A DNA stretch of 64,000 bases from Candidatus Aalborgicola bjergmarkensis (lineage in GTDB: Bacteria > Pseudomonadota > Gammaproteobacteria > Burkholderiales > Burkholderiaceae_C): the NCBI GenBank assembly GCA_016708725.1, contig JADJFE010000014.1:1-64000 (forward strand). The letters run 5' to 3'. The notes beneath the pieces are model-generated. The model worked only from the letters and a program-made list of their open reading frames with translations, searched no databases and was not told the origin of the DNA. Positions 47,665 through 55,601 of this stretch are shown here, piece by piece (the stretch's first letter is position 1; each line of letters opens with the position of its first letter). Position numbers and translations under genes: made by a program.

Positions 47665-48368
47665 ACAAAACTTTCATCCGCAGCGCGCACGGCAGCGACA
47701 AATTGACCGATCTTTGCCGGGTCCTTGATGCCCTTTTGGGGCTTTCCCGCAGCGTCGATGGCTTCAACACCCGAGCTGACATCAACGGACAGGGAGTAGC
47801 AGCGCGGACGCAACCTGGCGATGCCAGTCCCCACATTGGCATGGGTCAATCCACCGCCGAGGACGAGGTGCGCGGGAACGATTGGCGGCAGCAGTGACCA
47901 GTCGAAAACATGGCCTCCCCCCCCGTAGCCATCCACATAGGCATCAAGCAAAATGGCCTGGGCACTAGAAAATTCGCGGGCAAATTGAACCAGGTCAAAC
48001 CGGGTGGCATCCGCCCCCAAAGGAATGCGGGCAGCACGCAGGTAGGGCCGGGTGGCGTTTTGCGTTGCAACCATGCAGTCAAAAACGGTTTCATCACCAT
48101 GGAATTGGGCTGTAGCCCCCGGTATACGTGCGCAAGTAGCTATCACATCTGTAGCAAATGCGTTGACAAACAGCAGCACCGGCGTGACAAATGGCGGCAA
48201 TCGTTTGGCCAGTTGCGCTGCACGCTCCGGGGTTACATAACGCGGGCTGGGCGCATAGAGCACAAAACCAATGGCATCAACGCCAGCGCTGACGGCGGCG
48301 TCCACGTCTTCCTCCCTGGTAAGGCCGCAGATTTTGATACGGGTACGTGTATGCATGGCAGGGTTCAT
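47661..48368 (-). CDS. trpF: Phosphoribosylanthranilate isomerase
   Basis: 235 residues, slightly longer than usual. It isomerises phosphoribosylanthranilate in tryptophan synthesis. RIKICGLTREEDVDAAVSAGVDAIGFVLY opens the TIM barrel with the catalytic Cys (KICGLTR). LLFVNAF, QFHGDETVFDC, ILLDAYVDGYGGGGHVFDWSLL (catalytic Asp) and VLGGGLTHANV are the family blocks. A dispersed repeat copy (48102-48149) is translated as VIATCARIPGATAQF without disrupting the motifs. Overlaps truA by 4 nt and mltB by 4 nt; trpB is not adjacent. Confidence 0.95.
   Translation of the reverse strand: MNPAMHTRTRIKICGLTREEDVDAAVSAGVDAIGFVLYAPSPRYVTPERAAQLAKRLPPFVTPVLLFVNAFATDVIATCARIPGATAQFHGDETVFDCMVATQNATRPYLRAARIPLGADATRFDLVQFAREFSSAQAILLDAYVDGYGGGGHVFDWSLLPPIVPAHLVLGGGLTHANVGTGIARLRPRCYSLSVDVSSGVEAIDAAGKPQKGIKDPAKIGQFVAAVRAADESFV
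48102..48149 (-). repeat. Dispersed palindromic repeat, copy 10, inside trpF
   Basis: On the minus strand: GATGTGATAGCTACTTGCGC, then ACGTATACCGGGGGCTACAG, then CCCAATTC. A well-conserved copy inside an essential-type gene, read in frame as VIATCARIPGATAQF. Confidence 0.7.
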
Positions 48369-49147
48369 GGCAAAAAATCAAAGGCGGCGGTACGCTCGGG
48401 CATCCCCCATTGCGTCGCGTAGCGCGGCCCGAGAAAGTACAAGCCATCGGGGGAGAAAGTGGGTGCGGCACACTTGCGGCTGCGTGCGGCCAAGACTTCA
48501 GCTATCCATACAGGTGGCTTCTTTCCCTGGCCGATTTGCACCAGACACCCCATGATGTTGCGAATCATGTGGTGTAAAAAAGCGTTGGCTTCAAACTCGA
48601 TGCGCCAATAGGCACCGCGTTTATAAAAACGGATGGCATGCAGGGTTTTCACCGGACTCAGCGCCTGGCATGCGGACGCGCGAAACGAACTGAAATCATG
48701 CTCGCCCAACAAACAGTTGGCCGCCTCTTCCATGCGATCCTGTTGCAAAGTCTGAAAGGACCAACCGACGCGCCCTGTTTCGACGCTGGGACGAACACTT
48801 GACTCCAGCAAGACATAGGCGTAGCGCCGCGAAATGGCACAGGCCCGACAGTGAAAGTCACTGGATGTCAACACCGCCCATTGCACCGCGATGTCGCGCG
48901 GCAGGTAGGCATTGGTGCCGCGTACCCAGGCATAAGGGTCGCGTTGGCGGTCTGTGTCGAAATGCACCACCTGCATCAACGCATGCACACCTGCGTCGGT
49001 ACGACCGGCACACAGAGTCGAGATGCGCTCGTCGGCAAAACGGCCCAATGCAGCTTCGATCCGGTCCTGAACAGTCTGCCCGCAAGGCTGGCTTTGCCAC
49101 CCCCGGTAAGCCAGACCGTTGTAGCTCACCCCCAACGCCACCCTCAC
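48365..49147 (-). CDS. truA: tRNA pseudouridine(38-40) synthase
   Basis: 260 residues. It converts U38-U40 of tRNA anticodon stems to pseudouridine. Catalytic Asp in TLCAGRTDAGVHA. Other family blocks: LGVSYNGLAYRGWQSQP at the N-terminus, then CRACAISRRYAYVL and FEANAFLHHMIRNIMGCLVQIGQG. Its stop overlaps the trpF start, so truA-trpF-mltB are translationally linked. Start ATG 49147, 21 nt from the fimV stop. Confidence 0.97.
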   Translation of the reverse strand: MRVALGVSYNGLAYRGWQSQPCGQTVQDRIEAALGRFADERISTLCAGRTDAGVHALMQVVHFDTDRQRDPYAWVRGTNAYLPRDIAVQWAVLTSSDFHCRACAISRRYAYVLLESSVRPSVETGRVGWSFQTLQQDRMEEAANCLLGEHDFSSFRASACQALSPVKTLHAIRFYKRGAYWRIEFEANAFLHHMIRNIMGCLVQIGQGKKPPVWIAEVLAARSRKCAAPTFSPDGLYFLGPRYATQWGMPERTAAFDFLP

Positions 49148-49167
49148 GGTAATACCAAAAAACGAAG

Positions 49168-51825
49168 TTAACGCAATCTGGCCAAAATACCCTGGGCTTT
49201 GACACGCATTTCACCGCTGGCTTCAGCAACCACTTCCTCGACCAAAGCACGGGCACCGTCTTCATCACCGATGGAGATGAATTCCTCGGCCAAAGCCAGT
49301 TTGGTTGCCAGGGGGTCTTCACCGTCTGCATCTGCAGCCTGCTCCGCTGTCGCATCTTGCGGTGGCGTATCAAGATCAAGCGACAACGAACCCAGATCAA
49401 ATTCCAACATTCCTTCTGCTGCTGCGGGGGCCGCTGCAGGAGGTGTAGACGGTGCAGGAGGCATATCCAGGCTTGGCAGATCGTCGGTGGAAAAGTCCAG
49501 ACCGCCCGCTGCATCCGGCGCCGGTGCCTGTTTGGGGGCCTCTTCCAGGGCTGGCGCAAGCGGTACAGCACCGGAAATATCAAAATCCAGATCCATGGAG
49601 TGGGCGTCATCCTGCTGCGCTGCAGGTATTGCAACGGTCTGCGTGGGCTGCGGTGAAGCAGCAGGAGCAACTGGATTGGCGCGCAAGTCACCAGAAACAC
49701 TGACGGGTTCGTCGTCGATGGAGAAATCGAGATCCAGGTCCAGATTGGAAGCTCCGGCTGGCGCTGCTGGAGGACCCTCCCTGGCTATCGCAGGCATGGC
49801 GATGGTGCTGTTAAAGCTTGACGCACCTCCCATTGTCGAGCTGGATGCCTGGGTATCGCCTGGTTTGCCACCGGGCTGGTACAGCGGGTTATTCGGGTCA
49901 AGCACCAGGCCCATATCGCAAACGCGATTCCAGTCAACACCCGCACCTCCAGTGAGCCGGTAAGCCTGTTCCGCGCTGGTTTCAAAACTTTGGGCATCAC
50001 GCCGCTTGTAATAGATTTCGAGTAGTTTGGTGTGCACTGCCAAGCGGCCCGGGTTGGTGCGCACGGCTTCCTTGAGAATTTCTTCTGCCTGCACATCACG
50101 GCCATAGGCCAGGTACACATCCGCTTCGGCAACCGGGTCAACATCGTCCGCGCCACCGTCCATCTGGCTGGCCAGAAACACCATGGAAGAGCCGCCGGTG
50201 GCGGGGTTCTCGTTGCTGGTGTCAATCTGCTGTCCGCCACTCGTGCCAAAGAATGATTCCGGCTGCAGTCGGCTTTCAAGATAGGAGCTGTCGTGCGCCG
50301 ACGCTTTCTTCTTGCGCCGCCGCACACCCCAAAACACCAGGCCCACCAATACCGCAAGCAAGCCACCGGCCCCCATGGGCAACCACGGGTTGTCTAACAA
50401 TTCATCCATCAATCCCGAAGGTTCTATCTCCACTCTTGCCGGAACGGGTGTGTTTACGACAGTTGATGCCGCAGCCTCGGGGGCGGAAGGGACGGAGGCG
50501 GGGACAGATACCGGCGCAGAAGCCGGTTCAGTAACCGGAGCCGAAGCTGGCACGGATGCCACAGGCATTGCTGGCGCAGGGAGTGATACCGGCGCAGCGG
50601 GTGCAACAGGTGCAACGGGTATGGCAGGAATTGCTGGTGCGCTACCTGGTTTGATCGCCTCGGATGCGGGTGCCGATGCGGCAGCAACCTTTTTCAGATC
50701 GCTGATGTTTTTGGAAATTTCCGCTGCACGCGCCGCAGACTCTTTTTCGACACGCTCCTTGGCAATCTTGTCATCATTCGTCGTGCCCTGGATGGCACCC
50801 TTGGACAAGGTAAGTTTGTCAGGCGGTGCCGTTGGTGTCTTTTTGTCCTCTACCCTGGCATCAATACTGCCACTGGCTTTGCGGGTAGCGGAACCGACTT
50901 CTGCCAAAGGCGCATTGGCGGCGAGCGAGCGCCGGAAAGCGCCGAAGTCCTTGCTCTTGGCCACCAAGACCTGGTTTGCCCCCGGTGCCTGCTGCTGCGA
51001 CTGGGCATTGGCATTTTCAGTGCCGGGGACATTCAACACCGCACCCGAACGGATGCGGTTGATGTTATTGTGGATAAAGGCATCCGGATTGGCACGCAAC
51101 AAGGCTACCAGCATCTGATCGAGAGAGACACCTGCGGGTCTGACCGCGTTGGCAATCTTGCTTGCGGTATCACCCTCTTTCACGATCACCCGCTTCACCC
51201 CATCTGGAGGAGTTGGCGCAACAACAGGCCGCGCAGGCGCTGCAGAGGCAGTCGCACTTGCCGATGGTGGTGGCGCTGCTGCAGTGGCTGCTGCACTGCG
51301 CGGTGTTGCAGCTGCGGATATTTGTGGCAAGGTCGGGGATGCCGTCGCTGGTTTTCGCAATGTCGGCGGATCAAACAGCAAGGTGTAGTCACGCAGAATG
51401 CGCCCGGATGACCAGCTGGCTTCGATGATCATATCCACAAACGGGTCATTGACCGGACGGTCACTACTTAGGCGCAGATAGGCACGCCCGTCGGTGCGCC
51501 GCTGCAACGTTATCTCCAGGCTAGCCATGATGGCGTTGAATTCCAGGCCAGCCTTGGAAAACGCTTCAGGACGCCCAACGCTTGTACTGAGGGAAGATGC
51601 TTCCTCCGCAGTAATTTCCGACACGTCGATTTCGGCGCGCAAAGGCTCGCCCAAAGCCGATTGCACGGTAATTCGACCAAGGGACAAACTCCAGGCTTCA
51701 ACAGAAGATAGGCCGAAGAATGCAGCGGCTGCGGCCGCAATGGCGGTCTTTTGCCAACGATGTGACTGAGCAATCAATTTATATGCCTCCGCTGCTGCCC
51801 GATTAAGCAGCAATTTAATGAGCAT
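49168..51825 (-). CDS. fimV: FimV-family peptidoglycan-binding pilus and polarity protein
   Basis: About 885 residues from the internal ATG 51825 (MLIKLLLNRAAAEAYKLIAQS). A hydrophobic export segment ends ...LSSVEAW and the FimV N-terminal core LSLGRITVQSALGEPLRAEIDVSEI follows. A LysM-type segment (KRVIVKEGDTASKIANAVRP, then VALLRANPDAFIHNNINRIRSGAVLNVPG) is near residues 215-270. Ala/Pro-rich linkers precede a single membrane helix (WLPMGAGGLLAVLVGLVFWGVRRRKKK, about residue 485). The acidic cytoplasmic tail ends with the FimV C-terminal motif ATKLALAEEFISIGDEDGARALVEEV. Supports type IV pili and polar organisation. Confidence 0.93.
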   Translation of the reverse strand: MLIKLLLNRAAAEAYKLIAQSHRWQKTAIAAAAAAFFGLSSVEAWSLSLGRITVQSALGEPLRAEIDVSEITAEEASSLSTSVGRPEAFSKAGLEFNAIMASLEITLQRRTDGRAYLRLSSDRPVNDPFVDMIIEASWSSGRILRDYTLLFDPPTLRKPATASPTLPQISAAATPRSAAATAAAPPPSASATASAAPARPVVAPTPPDGVKRVIVKEGDTASKIANAVRPAGVSLDQMLVALLRANPDAFIHNNINRIRSGAVLNVPGTENANAQSQQQAPGANQVLVAKSKDFGAFRRSLAANAPLAEVGSATRKASGSIDARVEDKKTPTAPPDKLTLSKGAIQGTTNDDKIAKERVEKESAARAAEISKNISDLKKVAAASAPASEAIKPGSAPAIPAIPVAPVAPAAPVSLPAPAMPVASVPASAPVTEPASAPVSVPASVPSAPEAAASTVVNTPVPARVEIEPSGLMDELLDNPWLPMGAGGLLAVLVGLVFWGVRRRKKKASAHDSSYLESRLQPESFFGTSGGQQIDTSNENPATGGSSMVFLASQMDGGADDVDPVAEADVYLAYGRDVQAEEILKEAVRTNPGRLAVHTKLLEIYYKRRDAQSFETSAEQAYRLTGGAGVDWNRVCDMGLVLDPNNPLYQPGGKPGDTQASSSTMGGASSFNSTIAMPAIAREGPPAAPAGASNLDLDLDFSIDDEPVSVSGDLRANPVAPAASPQPTQTVAIPAAQQDDAHSMDLDFDISGAVPLAPALEEAPKQAPAPDAAGGLDFSTDDLPSLDMPPAPSTPPAAAPAAAEGMLEFDLGSLSLDLDTPPQDATAEQAADADGEDPLATKLALAEEFISIGDEDGARALVEEVVAEASGEMRVKAQGILARLR

Positions 51826-51975
51826 TGAGAAACCGTGCCACCGGCCTCTCAAAAGAAAAAAAAGACCATAACATCAATGCCTTGGCCTGACAAGCCAATA
51901 GCCCGCACAACAACCCGGGTGCTTGCCGAAGTTTCGTATCCATGCACCTGATCGTTGTCAACCAACAACAATGTA

Positions 51976-53142
51976 TCAGGTATCAAGCAGGATACGCAAC
52001 ATTCTACGCAGTGGTTCAGCCGCCCCCCATAGCAACTGATCGCCAATGGTAAACGCCCCCAGGTACTGCGGACCCATGGCCAGTTTACGGATGCGCCCCA
52101 CAGGTATAGTCATGGTACCAGTGACCGCCACCGGCGTCAGATCGCGGATGGTGGCCTCACGGGTGTTGGGAACGACCTTGACCCAGGCATTATCGGCAGC
52201 AATCATGGCTTCAATGTCGGCCACCGGAACATCTTGTCTGAGCTTGAAAGTCAGCGCCTGGCTGTGGCAACGCATGGCGCCAACGCGCACGCAAAAACCG
52301 TCCACAGGGATTGCAGCAGAACCAAACTCTTCCCCCAGGCCCATGATCTTGTTGGTTTCCGCCATGCCTTTCCACTCCTCCCTGGACTGCCCCCAACCGG
52401 GTTCACCGGGCTGTTTACCTAGCCCCAAATCCTTGTCAATCCAGGGGATGAGCGAACCACCCAGCGGAACGCCAAAGTTGGCAGTTTCTGTAGCGGTGAG
52501 TGCGCGCTGTCTGGCAATTACCTTGCGATCAATCTCCAATATGGCGCTCTTCGGATCGTCCAGCAGGGTTTTCACCTCCGCGTGCAGCGCGCCGTACTGG
52601 GTCAGCAACTCGCGCATGTGCTGTGCACCGCCACCGGAGGCTGCCTGGTAGGTCTGGGTACTCATCCATTCCACCAGACCCGCCTTATACAGCGCCCCCA
52701 CGCCCATCAACATGCAACTCACGGTGCAATTACCCCCGATCCAGTTTTTTATCCCCTTGGACAAGGCATTCTGGATCACGGGCATATTCACCGGGTCCAG
52801 GATGATGATGGCGTCCTTTTGCATACGCAAGGTTGAAGCGGCATCAATCCAGTGCCCCGACCAACCCGCGCTACGCAACTTGGGAAACACCTCCGTGGTG
52901 TAGTCGCCCCCCTGGGCGCTGATGACAATATCGCAACGTTTGAGTGCATCAATGTCAAATGCGTCGTGCAGCGTAGTTTCGTTCCTGGCTTGGACAGGCG
53001 CTTGACCGCCAGCATTGGAGGTAGAGAAGAACACCGGCTCAATCAGCGCAAAGTCGCCTTCGGCTTGCATACGTTCCATCAAAACGGAGCCGACCATGCC
53101 ACGCCAGCCAACCATCCCAACCAGATTTCCAGCAGCTTTCAC
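51976..53142 (-). CDS. asd: Aspartate-semialdehyde dehydrogenase
   Basis: 388 residues from GTG 53142 (GGGGGTG upstream). Another in-frame ATG at 53160 is possible but lacks a ribosome-binding site. It reduces aspartyl phosphate to the semialdehyde for Lys, Met, Thr and diaminopimelate. GMVGWRGMVGSVLMERM is the NADPH fold, GGNCTVSCMLM has the active-site Cys, and GSLIPWIDKDLG and CVRVGAMRCHSQALTFKL (active-site His) complete the Asd pattern. In related genomes leuB precedes asd; here gltA does. Confidence 0.96.
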   Translation of the reverse strand: MKAAGNLVGMVGWRGMVGSVLMERMQAEGDFALIEPVFFSTSNAGGQAPVQARNETTLHDAFDIDALKRCDIVISAQGGDYTTEVFPKLRSAGWSGHWIDAASTLRMQKDAIIILDPVNMPVIQNALSKGIKNWIGGNCTVSCMLMGVGALYKAGLVEWMSTQTYQAASGGGAQHMRELLTQYGALHAEVKTLLDDPKSAILEIDRKVIARQRALTATETANFGVPLGGSLIPWIDKDLGLGKQPGEPGWGQSREEWKGMAETNKIMGLGEEFGSAAIPVDGFCVRVGAMRCHSQALTFKLRQDVPVADIEAMIAADNAWVKVVPNTREATIRDLTPVAVTGTMTIPVGRIRKLAMGPQYLGAFTIGDQLLWGAAEPLRRMLRILLDT

Positions 53143-53204
53143 GTTTTCACCCCCATTCAAAATAATTTCAAAGTTCGCAAACCTCGATCATTACACATTT
53201 ACAC

Positions 53205-53240
53205 ATAAAAACGCCCGCCGACGTTGCCGTGCGGCGGGCG
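53205..53240 (-). terminator. Rho-independent terminator of gltA
   Basis: The 9-bp stem CGCCCGCCG/CGGCGGGCG (53212-53220 with 53232-53240) and 11-base loop are followed on the minus strand by TTTTT. It lies 22 bases beyond the gltA stop and ends the sdh-gltA transcription unit before asd. Confidence 0.85.
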
Positions 53241-53261
53241 GCATCGAGGTTCCAACTCCAA

Positions 53262-54572
53262 TCAGCGCTGTTCCAATGGCACCACATCGCGTTGCGTCGA
53301 GCCGACGAACAGTTGGCGCGGACGGCCAATTTTGTACTCTGGGTCAACAATCATTTCATTGAGCTGGGCAATCCAGCCAACCGTGCGCGCCAGGGCAAAA
53401 ATAGCGGTGAACAAACTGACAGGTATGCCAATCGCACGCTGCACTATTCCAGAATAGAAATCCACATTCGGATAGAGCTTGCGCTGGACGAAGTAGTCGT
53501 CTTCAAGCGCAATCTTTTCCAGGGCCATGGCCAGTTTGAACAAGGGGTCATTCTCCAACCCCAACTCCGCGAGCACCTCTTTACAGGTTTCCTGCATCAA
53601 TTTGGCACGCGGATCATAGTTCTTGTACACACGGTGGCCAAAACCCATCAGCTTGACCCCGGAATTCTTGTCCTTGACCTGAGTCATGAACTCGCCAACC
53701 TTGCTAACGCCGCCCATTCTCTGGATGTCCTCCAACATATTCAGACAAGCTTCATTGGCACCGCCGTGGGCAGGTCCCCAGAGGCAGGCGACACCTGCGG
53801 CAATCGCAGCAAACGGATTCGTGCCAGAAGAACCGCACAGGCGCACAGTTGAAGTCGAAGCATTTTGCTCATGGTCAGCATGCAGTACGAAAATGCGATC
53901 CAGCGCGCGCTCCATCACCGGATTGACAACATACTCCTCGCACGGTGTAGCAAACATCATGTGCAGGAAGTTACCTGCGTAACTCAGATGATTCTTGGGA
54001 TACATGTAAGGCTGACCGATGCTGTACTTGTAAGCCATAGCCACCAGGGTTGGCATTTTGGAAATTAGCTGGAATTCGGCAATTTCCCGACGTTTCTGGT
54101 TATTCAGATCGGACCCTTCATGGTAAAAGGCGGACAATGCTCCCACCAAACCGGTCATGATGCCCATCGGATGCGCGTCACGGCGAAAGCCGCGCAAGAA
54201 AAACTGCATCTGCTCATTGACCATGGTGTGGTCCTTGATCGTCTTGACGAAAGAGACCTTCTCTTGCACATTTGGCAAGTTCCCGTATAGCAAGAGGTAG
54301 CAGGTTTCCATAAAGTCGCAGCTGGTAGCTAACTGTTCGATGGGATAGCCCCGGTACAGCAGTTCCCCTTTATCGCCATCAATGTAGGTGATGGCCGATT
54401 GGCAGGCAGCAGTGGACAGGAAACCCGGATCATAAGTAAACATCCCGGTTTGCGCGTACAGTTTGCGAATGTCAATGACATCCGGCCCCACACTGCCCTG
54501 ATAAACAGGCAAATCGACGCTGGGGCTGCCGTTGCTGAACGACAGGGTTGCTTTATTGTCAGATAGCTTCAT
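53262..54572 (-). CDS. gltA: Citrate synthase (type II)
   Basis: 436 residues, typical of hexameric bacterial citrate synthase. It condenses acetyl-CoA and oxaloacetate. Catalytic residues lie in FMFATPC-like HMMFATPCEEYVV (His), ILHADHEQNASTSTVRL (His) and GLENDPLFKLAMALEKIALEDDYFVQRKLYPNVDFYSG (Asp region), with LMGFGHRVYKNYDPRA. Downstream of sdhE (12 nt gap) at the end of the sdhCDAB operon. A strong terminator follows. Confidence 0.98.
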   Translation of the reverse strand: MKLSDNKATLSFSNGSPSVDLPVYQGSVGPDVIDIRKLYAQTGMFTYDPGFLSTAACQSAITYIDGDKGELLYRGYPIEQLATSCDFMETCYLLLYGNLPNVQEKVSFVKTIKDHTMVNEQMQFFLRGFRRDAHPMGIMTGLVGALSAFYHEGSDLNNQKRREIAEFQLISKMPTLVAMAYKYSIGQPYMYPKNHLSYAGNFLHMMFATPCEEYVVNPVMERALDRIFVLHADHEQNASTSTVRLCGSSGTNPFAAIAAGVACLWGPAHGGANEACLNMLEDIQRMGGVSKVGEFMTQVKDKNSGVKLMGFGHRVYKNYDPRAKLMQETCKEVLAELGLENDPLFKLAMALEKIALEDDYFVQRKLYPNVDFYSGIVQRAIGIPVSLFTAIFALARTVGWIAQLNEMIVDPEYKIGRPRQLFVGSTQRDVVPLEQR

Positions 54573-54584
54573 TTTCTTGCCTTT

Positions 54585-54902
54585 TCAACGGGTTTCTCTT
54601 AAAAGTAGCAGATTCAAAACTTCGGATACATCCGCACGTACCAGATGCAGCAGATGCGGCTCTACCTGTTCCAGCGACTTGCGTGCCAAATGCAGGTCCA
54701 GCAAATCATTGTCACTCAAATCCATCAGCGACTCCAACGCCTGGGCATGTCTGCGTGTCAGCGTATCGCCAAAGCGTTTAAAAAATCGCTCAATGATCAG
54801 ATCATTTTCCAGCAAACCACGGCGACAACGCCACCGCAACCGGCTCAGTCCAGGTGCATCGAGCAACTCCTCATTTTCATGCGTACCGACCATATTAGAC
54901 AC
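54585..54902 (-). CDS. sdhE: SdhE/CptB FAD assembly factor
   Basis: 105 residues. RLRWRCRRGLLENDLIIERFF carries the RGxxE signature of SdhE, which promotes covalent attachment of FAD to SdhA. The start overlaps the end of sdhB by 8 nt. The gltA gene follows 12 nt later. The N-terminal extension (about 18 residues) is longer than in E. coli SdhE. Confidence 0.93.
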   Translation of the reverse strand: MSNMVGTHENEELLDAPGLSRLRWRCRRGLLENDLIIERFFKRFGDTLTRRHAQALESLMDLSDNDLLDLHLARKSLEQVEPHLLHLVRADVSEVLNLLLLRETR

Positions 54903-55599
54903 TACGCAGAACCATCATTTCCTTGATCTTGCCAATTGCCCGAGTGGGATTAAGCCCCTTGGGACACACATCCACACAATTCATGATGGTGTGGCAACGA
55001 AACAAGCGGTACGGGTCTTCAAGGTTGTCCAGACGCTCAGCTGTTGCCTGGTCACGGCTATCCGCCAGGAAACGATAAGCCTGCAGCAAACCCGCAGGAC
55101 CGACAAACTTGTCCGGATTCCACCAGAAGCTGGGGCAACTGGTGGAACAACTGGCACACAAAATACACTCGTACAGGCCGTTGAGCTCTTCACGCTCCAG
55201 CGGACTTTGCAAACGCTCTTTCTCGGGCGCAACCGAGGTATTGATCAAATAGGGCTTGATGGAATGGTACTGTTTGAAAAACTGCGTCATGTCCACGATC
55301 AGATCACGGATGACCGGCAGACCCGGCAAGGGTTTGAGCACAATCGTATCCGGCAGGGTGAGCATATTGGTCAGGCAGGCCAGGCCGTTCTTTCCATTGA
55401 TATTCATGGCATCCGAGCCACACACACCTTCACGGCACGAACGACGGAATGAGATGCTGGGATCAATGGCTTTGAGCTTCATCAGCGCATCCAGCAACAT
55501 GCGCTCGCTGCCATCAAGTTCAACCTCAATCGACTGCATGTAAGGCTTGGCATCCTTATCCGGATCAAAACGGTAGATGGAAAAATTGCGCTTGCTCAT
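54895..55599 (-). CDS. sdhB: Succinate dehydrogenase iron-sulfur subunit
   Basis: 234 residues. N-terminal 2Fe-2S domain with SCREGVCGSDAMNINGKNGLAC; C-terminal 4Fe-4S and 3Fe-4S domain with CILCASCSTSCPSFWW and CHTIMNCVDVCPKGLNP. Passes electrons from SdhA FAD to ubiquinone in the membrane. 2 nt after sdhA, overlapping sdhE by 8 nt. Confidence 0.98.
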   Translation of the reverse strand: MSKRNFSIYRFDPDKDAKPYMQSIEVELDGSERMLLDALMKLKAIDPSISFRRSCREGVCGSDAMNINGKNGLACLTNMLTLPDTIVLKPLPGLPVIRDLIVDMTQFFKQYHSIKPYLINTSVAPEKERLQSPLEREELNGLYECILCASCSTSCPSFWWNPDKFVGPAGLLQAYRFLADSRDQATAERLDNLEDPYRLFRCHTIMNCVDVCPKGLNPTRAIGKIKEMMVLRSV

Positions 55600-55601
55600 G
55601 G

